In this document: one piece after another, positions 24,392-32,994 of the stretch
How the letters are laid out: every line of letters begins with the position of its first letter
Position numbering within the stretch: the stretch's first letter is position 1
Assembly (NCBI RefSeq): GCF_001676615.1
Contig: NZ_LYXZ01000027.1
Span: forward strand, 62,001-126,000
Origin: Labrys sp. WJW
GTDB taxonomy: Bacteria; Pseudomonadota; Alphaproteobacteria; Rhizobiales; Labraceae
Length of the DNA: 64,000 nt
Reading direction: 5' to 3'
Translations under genes and position numbers: made by a program
Notes under the pieces: generated by a model
Told to the model about the DNA's origin: nothing
The model's database searches: none
What the model saw: only the letters and a program-made list of their open reading frames with translations

Positions 24392-26197
24392 TCACACGAG
24401 CGCATCCTGCGACAGGGTTTCGTTCAGCCGCAGGGCCAGTTCCAGCGCGAACCGCCGTTCCGGCGTGTCGATCTCGATCCCGAAAAGTTCCTGGATGCGG
24501 CCGAGGCGATAGCGCAGCGTGGTCACGTGAAGGCCCATCGCATCCGCGCACGCCTGGCTGCGGCAGCCGCTCTCCAGATAGGCAGCCAGGGTCGGGATGT
24601 ATCCGGTGCCATGCTCGGCATCATGGCGGGATACGGCACCGATGGTGACATTGAGAAATGCGCGGACCTCGTCTGTGTCGGCGGCCGAAAGCAGCAGCGG
24701 GAAGGGACCAAAATCCTGGGAGGCCAGCAGACCGGTGCGGTTGAACCGTATCCCCAGCCGGATCATGCGGGCGCATTCCTGCCAGATCTGCCGATGTTCC
24801 TGCAGGCCGCTGCAGGTCCTGCCGATCACCACGATCGGCTTGCAGCCCAGCAGCCACTGGGTTTCATCGATGACCTTGCGCACCAGCAGCTTGGCCGTGT
24901 TCTCACTGTCGCGTGCTCCGCCCGGCACGCGGCACAGGATGATGCCGTCGAGATTGGCGGCCGTGGCGGTTTGGCCCTGTTGCGCTGCCAGCCTGGCGAT
25001 GGAGCGATGCAATTCCTCCAACGCGCTGTCGTCCATGCCGGCCTGGCGGGGCAGACCGATGGCAATGAGCCTGGCCGGCGCTGCCATGTCGATATCGAGG
25101 CGGCGGGCACGAGCAACCAGATCATCCGGATTGCGCCAGTCGCCGGAGACGATCTCGGCGAACAGTTCGCTGGCCGTCTTCGACTCCGTCTGGAAGCGTA
25201 GATGGCTGCGCATCATCTGCACGCTCAAGGCCGATTTGGCACTCTCGAGCAGCAGATGATCGAGATCGCCGAAATCGGCACCGCGAGAAAAGACGACCAG
25301 CGCTCCGACCATTCTTTCATCGACCCTGAGCGGCTCGACCATGGCCGGCAGGTTGAGATGCTGTCCGCAGACGCTGAGATAAAGCTTGGCATGTTCGGAG
25401 CGCGTGTTGCCGGCCACTTCGCGTGCGATGCGCAGGAACTGGCGATTGACCCCGGCATTCACCTCCTCACGCCACCGTTCGTCGTCGAATGTCTCGGGCT
25501 TGGGCGAACGCCCCGTGACGACGAGATTTGCCGTCAGGTCGACCACGACCGTGGGATGATGCATGAAGGTCTCGACCAGGGCAGCGGCCGAAGCAACCGA
25601 ACCGTCCGACAGGACCTTCTGCATCAGGGCAGAATGGGCGGCGAGCACATTCTGCAGACGTTCAGCGGCGAGGCGCTCGGCCTGCAGCCGGTTTGATCGA
25701 TCGACGGCGATGGCACCGAGATGGGCAATCGTCTCCAGAAAGGCGAGGTCCGCATCCGACGGCTCGACGATGCTGCGCGACTTGACCGACAGGACCATGG
25801 CCCGTCCTTCCATGTCGCGGCAGCCGAGCGGCAGCACCACGACGGTATGGTAGCCACGCTCGATGGCCTCCTCCTGATATCCTGGAAACTCCGATGCCAC
25901 CTGCGCATCACGGATGATCACGGGCTCGTTGGTGGTCAGTGCGATGAGGGAGGGGCTGGTGGCGAGCGTCCAGCGGTCGCGATAGAGAGTGCCGAGCCGA
26001 TTGGGATCATGCCGGGCCAGGACAACGGCATCGCCACTGCCTTCGTCGATACTCATGACGCCGCCCATGGACCAGACGGTATTGTAGCAGCCTGCCTTGA
26101 CGAGATGCAGCAGCGTGGTGCCGAGATCGCCGCCGGAATTGATCAGGCTGGCGATATCCCTGAGCGTGCGCGACAGCGGCCGATCGATGACGTTCAT
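24392..26197 (-). CDS. PucR-family transcriptional regulator with GAF domain
   Basis: A 601-residue regulator. Residues about 10-170 form a GAF sensor domain (CYNTVWSMGGVMSIDEGSGD, then GYHTVVVLPLGCRDMEGRAM). The middle is a PucR-type region of unclear ligand. The C-terminus (LAAYLESGCRSQACADAMGL with HVTTLRYRLGRIQELFGIEI) is the HTH_30 DNA-binding domain of PucR/CdaR regulators. Family members activate purine, allantoin and amine catabolism. GGGAGGGTCTG precedes the ATG at 26197. It diverges from the AA_synth gene and lies upstream of the flavin reductase operon on the same strand, so it likely controls the whole island. Confidence 0.85.
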   Translation of the reverse strand: MNVIDRPLSRTLRDIASLINSGGDLGTTLLHLVKAGCYNTVWSMGGVMSIDEGSGDAVVLARHDPNRLGTLYRDRWTLATSPSLIALTTNEPVIIRDAQVASEFPGYQEEAIERGYHTVVVLPLGCRDMEGRAMVLSVKSRSIVEPSDADLAFLETIAHLGAIAVDRSNRLQAERLAAERLQNVLAAHSALMQKVLSDGSVASAAALVETFMHHPTVVVDLTANLVVTGRSPKPETFDDERWREEVNAGVNRQFLRIAREVAGNTRSEHAKLYLSVCGQHLNLPAMVEPLRVDERMVGALVVFSRGADFGDLDHLLLESAKSALSVQMMRSHLRFQTESKTASELFAEIVSGDWRNPDDLVARARRLDIDMAAPARLIAIGLPRQAGMDDSALEELHRSIARLAAQQGQTATAANLDGIILCRVPGGARDSENTAKLLVRKVIDETQWLLGCKPIVVIGRTCSGLQEHRQIWQECARMIRLGIRFNRTGLLASQDFGPFPLLLSAADTDEVRAFLNVTIGAVSRHDAEHGTGYIPTLAAYLESGCRSQACADAMGLHVTTLRYRLGRIQELFGIEIDTPERRFALELALRLNETLSQDALV

Positions 26198-26270
26198 CAG
26201 ACCCTCCCGAGTTCCGTTGAGGCTCAACTAGCGGACCCCATCATCACTGTCGAAGGATTTCAATGCGGCA

Positions 26271-26293
26271 TCCTCCTACGCTTCATAGGAGGA
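26271..26293. promoter_or_regulatory. Inverted repeat between PucR-type regulator and AA_synth gene
   Basis: TCCTCCTA (26271-26278) and TAGGAGGA (26286-26293) form perfect 8-base arms with a 7-base spacer in the divergent promoter region. The left arm with two more bases, CATCCTCCTA, recurs exactly at 24365-24374 ahead of the flavin reductase operon. This makes it a candidate site for the PucR-type regulator. The AGGAGG within it is too far from any start to be a ribosome site. Confidence 0.5.
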
Positions 26294-26390
26294 GAGCGCT
26301 TGAGCAGGCCCCTAGTGTCCGATGCGATGCCGGAAGCAGGCCGCTTCGGTGTGAAGCCCTCTGGCCGGATCTGAATGACGAAGGAATATC

Positions 26391-26981
26391 ATGAGTCTGG
26401 AAATCCGAAAGATCGTTCGCCACGCCGAAGAGGTGTTCATCGAAGGTGGCAAGGCCGGCCCCAGGCCGATATTGGCGAGCGCGGTGGCAGCCATCATCAA
26501 GAATCCCTGGGAAGGGCTTGGATTCGTGGAGGATCTGCGCCCGGTGGTCCTCGACGTGGCACCGAAGCTGGCGGGCGTGCTGGTCCCTCGCCTGCTCGAA
26601 TTGTGCCCCAAAAACCGGATCGAGGCCTATGGCAAGTCGGCCATCGTCGGCCTCGCCGGTGAGATCGAGCATGGCTCGGCCCTGATCCATACGCTGCGCT
26701 TCGGCAACGTGTTCCGTGAAGCGGCCGGAGGGACCAGCTATCTGAGCTTCACCAACACGCGCGGGCCGGCCGGCGCCCAAGTGTCCCTGCCCATGACGCA
26801 CAAGACAATTGTGGGCCAGCGCTCGCACTTCATCACCCTGAATTTCTCGGTCAGCGACGCGCCGGACCGCGGCGAGATCCTGATTGCGATCGGCGCTGCC
26901 GACAGCGGCCGCATGCACCCGCGGATCGGAGACCGCTTCAAGGACATGGAGGAGATGGGGATCACGCCACCGAAGTCGTAG
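26391..26981 (+). CDS. AA_synth family protein (DUF1185)
   Basis: A 196-residue protein starting MSLEIRKIVRHAEEVFIEGG. It contains GPRPILASAVAAIIKNPWEG, EAYGKSAIVGLAGEIEHGSA and GQRSHFITLNFSVSDAPDRG, the conserved blocks of the amino acid synthesis family (PF06684). Members form oligomers and are repeatedly found in catabolic clusters; no reaction is firmly assigned. GAAGGAATATC lies directly before the ATG at 26391. It diverges from the PucR-type gene and is the only plus-strand gene of the island besides the isochorismatase-family gene. A 20-base perfect palindrome (27095-27114) lies 114 bases after its stop. Confidence 0.82.
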   Translation: MSLEIRKIVRHAEEVFIEGGKAGPRPILASAVAAIIKNPWEGLGFVEDLRPVVLDVAPKLAGVLVPRLLELCPKNRIEAYGKSAIVGLAGEIEHGSALIHTLRFGNVFREAAGGTSYLSFTNTRGPAGAQVSLPMTHKTIVGQRSHFITLNFSVSDAPDRGEILIAIGAADSGRMHPRIGDRFKDMEEMGITPPKS

Positions 26982-27094
26982 AGGTGCGATGTCGCGGAGT
27001 TCGGGCCCACGGCTCGATCCGGCAACAAGTCACCGGTCGAGCTCACAGATCCATCGAAGCAATCGGTTGCTCGTCGGTTTGAGAGATCTGCCCG

Positions 27095-27114
27095 GGGCCG
27101 TGCCGGCACGGCCC
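27095..27114. other. Perfect 20-base palindrome
   Basis: GGGCCGTGCC followed directly by GGCACGGCCC, located between the convergent AA_synth and ribitol-dehydrogenase-like genes. It could fold as a terminator stem in either direction or be a protein site. There is no U-run. Confidence 0.45.
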
Positions 27115-27151
27115 ACCGAAAGGGCTCTGCCGCAAATCTAGCCTTGGATAC

Positions 27152-27256
27152 CTAGAGCAAAGCGCGTTTAGCCGGAAACGCTATTTTGCTCTAGCTCTTT
27201 GGTTCGACGCGTCTTTGCAATTCTTGGCGATTTCGCCAAATCGCAAAACGCTCTAG
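27152..27256. repeat. Composite palindromic intergenic element
   Basis: The left part has outer arms CTAGAGCAAA (27152-27161) and TTTGCTCTAG (27185-27194) with an inner GTTT/AAAC stem. The right part has TTGGCG/CGCCAA arms (27224-27239) and ends in GCTCTAGG. The CTAG of the right end supplies the TAG stop codon of the dehydrogenase at 27253. A 27-base stretch from 27203 recurs at 38595-38621 with one mismatch. The core AGCTCTTTG..TTGACGC is echoed beside the hairpin at 59658-59693. This behaves like an interspersed extragenic palindromic repeat family. Confidence 0.65.
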
Positions 27257-27981
27257 GCATCAACGTTTGTCGGCAACACTATCATGTCATGAATTGTGAC
27301 GTTGCGGGGGCGGCTGAGTATATAGACGACCGCCTCTGCCACTTCGGAAGGCTCGATCAACGCACCGGCGTCTTTTGCGGCCTGCAACCGATCCGGTTCC
27401 CAATCCGACAGCAATGCCGAGATCACCGGCCCTGGCGAAACCTGCGATACCCGAATGCCGTGCTTGTTGACCTGTCGGCGCACGGTCTGGGTAAAGCATG
27501 TGACTGCCCATTTGGAGGCCGAATAGACCGGCTCATGCTTGATCGCGGAGTGCCCCGCCAGGGACGATGTCACGATGATATCGCCACCGCCCTGCTCGAT
27601 CATATGCGGCAAGACAGCGTGAACGTTCTTCATCACTGCATTCACGTTCAGATTGAGCATTCTGTCGATGGTCAATGCATCAGTGTCCACCAGATCGCCA
27701 CCGATATAGGTACCTGCATTGCAATAGAGGATGTCGATCCTGCCAACTTTGGCAATGACTTCCGGAATCATCGCAGCACAGCTGGTGGCATCCAGAAGAT
27801 CGGTTACCTGAGCAACGGCCTTTCCCTTCGAACTTGCCACCAACTCATCCAGCGCTGCGGCGTTGCGATCGACCATGACCACTGTGACGCCCGCCTTCAT
27901 CAGAGCTTCGCATGTTGCCAGTCCAATGCCCGAAGCAGCACCAGTGACGACAGCCGTTTTTCCTTGCAGTTCAATAGACAA
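27253..27981 (-). CDS. rbtD: Ribitol 2-dehydrogenase-like short-chain dehydrogenase
   Basis: A 242-residue SDR. The cofactor motif is VVTGAASGIGLAT, the NAG motif YCNAGTYIGG, and the catalytic residues S and Y-x-x-x-K lie in VTSSLAG and EPVYSASKWAV. Several stretches match Klebsiella ribitol dehydrogenase closely: LPHMIEQGGGDII, RRQVNKHGIRV, PGPVISALLSDW and NVTIHDMIVLPTNVD. It would oxidise ribitol to D-ribulose, or a related polyol, with NAD. The gene diverges from the polyol ABC transporter operon across 739 bases. Its stop codon is provided by the end of a palindromic repeat. Confidence 0.8.
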   Translation of the reverse strand: MSIELQGKTAVVTGAASGIGLATCEALMKAGVTVVMVDRNAAALDELVASSKGKAVAQVTDLLDATSCAAMIPEVIAKVGRIDILYCNAGTYIGGDLVDTDALTIDRMLNLNVNAVMKNVHAVLPHMIEQGGGDIIVTSSLAGHSAIKHEPVYSASKWAVTCFTQTVRRQVNKHGIRVSQVSPGPVISALLSDWEPDRLQAAKDAGALIEPSEVAEAVVYILSRPRNVTIHDMIVLPTNVDA

Positions 27982-28720
27982 TGTTACCTCCTGGAGAGCA
28001 GATAGTTTATTTTTAAAAAGCGTTGGACATTTACCCGATGCAATTCATCACTTCATGAAGATCAGATCGAAGGGAAACATTCGACACTCAGTCGAATAGT
28101 ACAGCGATTTTATTCACTCTATATTGTACTCCCTTGCGATTATTCCGGTGCCGGCAAAGAAAACGTGCTCTTTATCCAAACCCTTCATAATTGAAGCTCC
28201 TAGCTACATGACGGATCAATTCGATCCTGCAATCTGCATCGGGACGGGTCTTGGACGACGATCAAAAGGCCTTCCAAAGTCCAAATAGTCCATGAAATTT
28301 GTTTCAGCAACACATTACGAAACTCACCTGCATCGGGGAAGCGCGGGTTTGCCTAGAGCGTTGATTTAGAGCGGTTGCCGCCCCGACCGCTCGCTGGGCA
28401 AGCGCCAACAGGCAGCATCGGCTCGCTCGGCTGGCTTTTCCGAGAGCGCGGGTGGCGGGTCAGAGCCAGGTTGTCACGCCGACGCCATCGAAGGCGATCT
28501 TATGAATCTTGTTCGTTGCAATTTATTTCGGAAATATGTTACACACCTTGCGTTCACGGCAACCGCTCAGCCGCGAACGCAGTGCAAGCCGTGATGTCCC
28601 AAAACGGGGGGCCATCACGCTCGGACGTGATCGTAGTGGCGCGACCGACGCCGACCGAGAGGCCCGACGCGCGCCACACGACAACAACAATCAAACAGAT
28701 TGTCGCCAATGGAGGAACCC
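27982..28720. promoter_or_regulatory. Long divergent promoter region of the polyol island
   Basis: This 739-base gene-free stretch separates the ribitol-dehydrogenase-like gene from the ABC transporter operon and is AT-rich near both ends. It holds an inverted repeat ATTCGAC-N5-GTCGAAT at 28079-28097, about 100 bases before the dehydrogenase ATG. It also holds a SorC-type element at 28515-28543. A further GTTTCAGCAACACATTACG stretch near 28301-28319 loosely resembles sequence beside the second SorC element at 36284-36306. No ORF here is convincing. Confidence 0.5.
28515..28543. promoter_or_regulatory. SorC-regulator candidate operator, copy 1
   Basis: This 29-base element agrees at 26 of 29 positions with the reverse complement of 36300-36328, which lies just before the SorC-family gene. 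Its core is the short palindrome TTTCGGAAA followed by TATGTTACA, with GTTGCAATT on the left. It lies about 180 bases before the binding-protein ATG. Confidence 0.65.
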
Positions 28721-30031
28721 ATGAGATTCTTGGCCAAGGTCGGCCTGTCGCTAACAGCGCTCTTGCTGGCGGGTGTTGCCGCGCGGGCTGAAACCATCAC
28801 TGTTGCAACCGTCAACAATGACGACATGATCATCATGCAAAAGCTGTCGTCTGAATGGGAGAAAGCGACAGGCAACAAGGTCAACTGGGTTGTGCTGGAA
28901 GAAAACGTGCTGCGCCAGCGCGTGACCACGGACATCGCCACCAAGGCGGGCCAATTCGATATCGTTACCATCGGTGCCTATGAGACGCCGATCTGGGGCA
29001 AGGCCGGCTGGCTCGCATCGCTGAACGATCTTGGCGACGACTACGATTACAAGGATGTCTTCGAGCCGTTGCGCAATGGCTTGTCGGTCGACGGCAAGCT
29101 TTACGCCCTGCCCTTCTATGCGGAGAGTTCTTTCACCCTCTACCGCAAGGACCTGTTCGAAAAGGCCGGGCTGACGATGCCCGAGCAGCCGACCTGGGAC
29201 CAGATCGCGCAGTTCGCCGACAAGCTCACCGACAAGTCGAAGGAGCAGTACGGCATTTGCCTTCGCGGCAAACCCGGCTGGGGCGAAAACATGGGCCTGA
29301 TCACGACGATCGTGAACACCTTTGGCGGCCGCTGGTTCGACATGGAGTGGAAGCCGCAGCTGACATCCGATCCGTGGAAGAAGGCGATCAGCTTCTATGT
29401 CGATCTCCTCAAGCGTGACGGCCCGCCCGGTGCGACATCCAATGGCTTCAACGAGAACCAGGCCCTGTTCGCAAGCGGAAAATGCGCGATCTGGGTCGAT
29501 GCGACGTCGGCAGCCGGACGGCTCTACAACAAGGCGACATCCAAGGTCGGAGATGTCCTGGCCTTCGCTCAACCTCCCGTCAACGTATCGCCAAAAGGCA
29601 ATGGCTGGTTCTGGGCCTGGTCGTTGGCCGTTCCTTCTTCCACCAAGAACCTCGACACGGCCAAATCCTTCGTGAAGTGGGCCACGTCCAAGGAGTATGT
29701 GAAGCGGGTCGGCGAGACCGCCGGCTGGGTTGCCGCACCGCCCGGCACCCGCCAGTCGACCTACGACAATCCGGAGTACAAGAAGGCTGCGCCCTTCGCT
29801 GGCATGGTCCTCAAGGCGATCCTGACCGCCGATCCCACGAATGCCACCAAGGATCCGGTTCCGTACAAGGGAATCCAGTTCGTTGCGATCCCCGAGTTCC
29901 AGGCCATCGGCACCTCGGTCGGCCAGGCCATCGCGTCCATCCTCGCCGGACAGCAGACGGAAGATGCTGCCCTGGGTGCAGCACAGGACGAGGTCACTCA
30001 AACCATGCAGCAGGCCGGCTACATCCAATAG
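28721..30031 (+). CDS. smoE: Polyol-type ABC solute-binding protein
   Basis: A 436-residue periplasmic protein. Signal peptide MRFLAKVGLSLTALLLAGVA ends near ARA; the mature part starts ETITVATVNNDDMIIMQKLS. Blocks such as GQFDIVTIGAYETPIWGKAG, YALPFYAESSFTLYRKDLFE and GNGWFWAWSLAVPSSTKN are characteristic of the sorbitol/mannitol-binding proteins SmoE and MtlE within SBP_bac_1. GGAGGAACCC precedes the ATG at 28721. Two permeases and an ATPase follow on the same strand. The exact sugar alcohol is not fixed; the neighbouring ribitol-dehydrogenase-like gene favours a pentitol or hexitol. Confidence 0.87.
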   Translation: MRFLAKVGLSLTALLLAGVAARAETITVATVNNDDMIIMQKLSSEWEKATGNKVNWVVLEENVLRQRVTTDIATKAGQFDIVTIGAYETPIWGKAGWLASLNDLGDDYDYKDVFEPLRNGLSVDGKLYALPFYAESSFTLYRKDLFEKAGLTMPEQPTWDQIAQFADKLTDKSKEQYGICLRGKPGWGENMGLITTIVNTFGGRWFDMEWKPQLTSDPWKKAISFYVDLLKRDGPPGATSNGFNENQALFASGKCAIWVDATSAAGRLYNKATSKVGDVLAFAQPPVNVSPKGNGWFWAWSLAVPSSTKNLDTAKSFVKWATSKEYVKRVGETAGWVAAPPGTRQSTYDNPEYKKAAPFAGMVLKAILTADPTNATKDPVPYKGIQFVAIPEFQAIGTSVGQAIASILAGQQTEDAALGAAQDEVTQTMQQAGYIQ

Positions 30032-30115
30032 CCGCCTGTCCTGCCAGGGCTCCGGGCGCTCTCCCCGCCCGGAGCTCTTCTATAGGCATGCCTTCAACCA
30101 AAACCACGAGGGCCC

Positions 30116-30997
30116 ATGTTCCAGACATCCACAAGCCGGCGGGCTGTGCGCACCGGCCCTCTCCTGGCTCCGGCAGTCAGTGTCCTGCTGCTCTGGATGA
30201 TCGTCCCGCTGGTGATGACGCTGTGGTTTTCCTTCCAGCGCTACAACCTGCAAAATCCACTGATCACAGGCTTTGCCGGTATCAACAACTACAAGTTCCT
30301 GTTGCTGAACAAGACGCTTTGGATCTCGATCATCAACACGATCATCCTGGTCGGCTCGGTGCTGGCGTTGACCGTGATCTTCGGCGTGCTTTTCGCCGTC
30401 GTCTATGACGTCGAGTTCCCGGGGCGCAATATCGCCCGCCTCCTGGTTATCGCCCCCTTCTTCATCATGCCAACCGTGGCGGCACTGATCTGGAAAAACC
30501 TGCTGATGCATCCCGTCAACGGGTTGTTCGCCTGGATCACGCGATCACTCGGGCTCGGCGTGGTGGACTGGTTCAGCCAGGTCCCGATGCTGTCCGTCAT
30601 CATGATCGTGGCCTGGCAGTGGATCCCCTTTGCCACCCTCATCCTCATCACAGCCATGCAGTCGCTCGATCGCGAACAGATGGAAGCAGCGCGGATGGAC
30701 GGGGCCAAGGGCCCCACGATGTTCTGGTTCATCGTCCTGCCGCATCTTTTGAGGCCGATCTCGGTGGTGGTGATGATCGAGACGATCTTCCTGCTGTCCG
30801 TCTTCGCCGAAATCCTGGTCACCACCTCGGGCGGGCCGGGCAATGCGACCACCAATCTGACCTACTTCATCTATCTCAAGGCCTTGCTGCAATGGGATGT
30901 GGGTGGCGCCTCCGCCGGTGGCGTCATCGCCATCATACTGGCCAACATCGTCGCCGCCTTCCTGGTGCGCACCGTCGCCCGCAACCTGGAGACCTGA
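30116..30997 (+). CDS. smoF: Polyol-type ABC permease 1
   Basis: A 293-residue MalF-like inner-membrane permease with six hydrophobic segments (first VSVLLLWMIVPLVMTLWFSF). The EAA loop is EQMEAARMDGAKGPTMFWFI. FQRYNLQNPLITGFAGINNY is typical of the polyol group. It lies 84 bases after the binding-protein gene and two bases before the second permease. With that permease it forms the translocation channel. Confidence 0.88.
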   Translation: MFQTSTSRRAVRTGPLLAPAVSVLLLWMIVPLVMTLWFSFQRYNLQNPLITGFAGINNYKFLLLNKTLWISIINTIILVGSVLALTVIFGVLFAVVYDVEFPGRNIARLLVIAPFFIMPTVAALIWKNLLMHPVNGLFAWITRSLGLGVVDWFSQVPMLSVIMIVAWQWIPFATLILITAMQSLDREQMEAARMDGAKGPTMFWFIVLPHLLRPISVVVMIETIFLLSVFAEILVTTSGGPGNATTNLTYFIYLKALLQWDVGGASAGGVIAIILANIVAAFLVRTVARNLET

Positions 30998-30999
30998 GC

Positions 31000-31824
31000 A
31001 TGGCAATGCATGGATCAAGAAGGCGGGTGGTGCTGGCCGGCATCGTCGGCTGGCTCGGGGCGCTCGTGATGTTCTTCCCGATCTTCTGGATGCTGCTGGC
31101 GGCCTTCAAGACGGAGATCGACGCCGTCGGCCCACCCGAATTGTTCTTCCGTCCGACGCTCGAGAATTTCGCCGAGGTCAATGCACGCGCGAATTATTTC
31201 TCCTACGCGCTCAACAGCATCCTGGAATCGCTGGGGGCCACGGCAATTTCCCTCGCCCTCGCCGTACCGGCAGCCTATGCCGCCGCCTTCTTTCCAACCA
31301 GTCGGACCAAGGACCTCCTGCTCTGGATGCTGTCGACGAAAATGATGCCCGCGGTCGGCGTGCTGGTGCCGATGTACCTGCTCTTTCGCGACACCGGCCT
31401 GCTCGATACCCGCATAGGCCTCGTCATCCTCTTCACCCTGTCGAACCTGCCCATCGTGGTGTGGATGCTCTATTCCTTCTTCAAGGACGTGCCGCATGAG
31501 ATCCTCGAGGCCGGTCGCATGGACGGCGCCCGCGTCGGCGCGCAAATCCGCCATCTCCTTCTACCGCTGACCTTGCCGGGCATTGCTTCAACCGCTCTTC
31601 TCTCGATTATCCTGTGCTGGAACGAGGCGTTCTGGAGCCTCAATCTTACCGCCTCGCAGGCGGGGCCGCTGACCGCCTTCATCGCCTCCTTCTCCAGCCC
31701 TGAAGGCCTGTTCTGGGCCAAGCTGTCGGCAGCCTCGACCTTGGCGGTGGCGCCAATTCTGATCTTCGGCTGGATGACGCAGCGCCAGCTTGTTCGCGGC
31801 CTCACCTTCGGCGCCGTGAAATGA
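31000..31824 (+). CDS. smoG: Polyol-type ABC permease 2
   Basis: A 274-residue MalG-like permease with six hydrophobic segments. AAFKTEIDAVGPPELFFRPT and LWMLSTKMMPAVGVLVPMYL match SmoG/MtlG; the EAA loop is EILEAGRMDGARVGAQIRHL. The ATG at 31000 follows the previous stop by two bases. A second in-frame Met two codons on is possible. The protein is the partner of the 30116 permease. Confidence 0.88.
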   Translation: MAMHGSRRRVVLAGIVGWLGALVMFFPIFWMLLAAFKTEIDAVGPPELFFRPTLENFAEVNARANYFSYALNSILESLGATAISLALAVPAAYAAAFFPTSRTKDLLLWMLSTKMMPAVGVLVPMYLLFRDTGLLDTRIGLVILFTLSNLPIVVWMLYSFFKDVPHEILEAGRMDGARVGAQIRHLLLPLTLPGIASTALLSIILCWNEAFWSLNLTASQAGPLTAFIASFSSPEGLFWAKLSAASTLAVAPILIFGWMTQRQLVRGLTFGAVK

Positions 31825-31853
31825 CCCCCTATTTCCCTTTGTGAGGACACGAC

Positions 31854-32957
31854 ATGGCAGAACTCAGCCTCAAGGGCATCCGAAAGTCCTTCGGCGCCGT
31901 CGACGTCATCAAGGGCGTCGACCTTCATATCGCCGACAAGGAATTCTGCGTCTTCGTCGGGCCGTCCGGGTGCGGCAAGTCAACCCTGCTCCGTCTGATT
32001 GCCGGGCTGGAGGAGATCTCCGCCGGCGACCTGTCCATCGACGGCGCGCGCGTCAACGACGTGCCGCCGGATGAGCGCGGCCTTGCCATGGTCTTCCAGA
32101 CCTACGCCCTCTATCCCCACATGAATGTTCGCGAGAACATGGACTTTGCGCTACGCTTGGCCGGCGTCGCCAAGGCCGAGCGGGACGCCAAGGTCCTTGC
32201 CGTGGCCCGCCTCCTGCATCTCGACCATCTCCTCGACCGCAAGCCCCGCCAGCTCTCCGGCGGTCAGCGCCAACGTGTCGCCATCGGCCGCGCCATGGTG
32301 CGCCAGCCCAGGGTCTTCCTGTTCGACGAACCGCTCTCGAACCTCGATGCGGCTCTTCGCGTGCAGATGCGTATCGAACTGGCACGCCTGCACGAGGATC
32401 TCGGCGTCACCATGATCTATGTGACGCATGACCAGGTCGAGGCCATGACGCTGGCCGACAAGATCGTGGTGCTGCGCGATGGCGTCATCGAGCAGGTGGG
32501 TACCCCACTGGAACTCTACCACCATCCGCACAACCGCTTCGTGGCCGGTTTCATTGGCTCGCCCACCATGAACTTCATCGAGGCGACAGCCCGAGGCATC
32601 TCGGGAGACGGCGTCACCGTGGAACTGCCAGGCGGTGCGACCCTGACGGCGCCGGCCTCCGGCGGCGGGATTGCCGTTGGCGACAGGCTGACGCTCGGCG
32701 TCAGGCCCGAGCATCTGACGAGAGCATCGGACGGGCAGCTTTCCGGCGAAGTGATGGTTGTCGAGCGCCTCGGCGGCCAGACATTCCTGTATGTCCAAGT
32801 CACGCCGGACAGCCTCTTCATCGTTCAGGCCGAAGGCGCGGATAGCTCGAAGGTGCATGATCGCATCGCAGTCGCCTTCCCGCCCGCTGCCGCTCATCTC
32901 TTCCGGCAAGACGGAACCGCCCTGCCGGCAATGAAAAGAAATCCCCTCGCCGCATGA
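31854..32957 (+). CDS. smoK: Polyol/sugar ABC ATPase (MalK/UgpC type)
   Basis: A 367-residue ATPase of the CUT1 family. Walker A GPSGCGKST, signature LSGGQRQRVAIGRAM, Walker B VFLFDEPLSNLDA and switch His in YVTHDQVEAM are all intact. The C-terminal third (from about 235: FIGSPTMNFIEATARG, then GVRPEHLTRASDG) is the TOBE regulatory domain. It follows the second permease by 29 bases with GTGAGGACACGAC before the ATG. It energises the importer encoded just upstream. Confidence 0.9.
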   Translation: MAELSLKGIRKSFGAVDVIKGVDLHIADKEFCVFVGPSGCGKSTLLRLIAGLEEISAGDLSIDGARVNDVPPDERGLAMVFQTYALYPHMNVRENMDFALRLAGVAKAERDAKVLAVARLLHLDHLLDRKPRQLSGGQRQRVAIGRAMVRQPRVFLFDEPLSNLDAALRVQMRIELARLHEDLGVTMIYVTHDQVEAMTLADKIVVLRDGVIEQVGTPLELYHHPHNRFVAGFIGSPTMNFIEATARGISGDGVTVELPGGATLTAPASGGGIAVGDRLTLGVRPEHLTRASDGQLSGEVMVVERLGGQTFLYVQVTPDSLFIVQAEGADSSKVHDRIAVAFPPAAAHLFRQDGTALPAMKRNPLAA

Positions 32958-32994
32958 GGCGGGTCGTCGTCACGCCCCTGTTAGGAATGTACGG

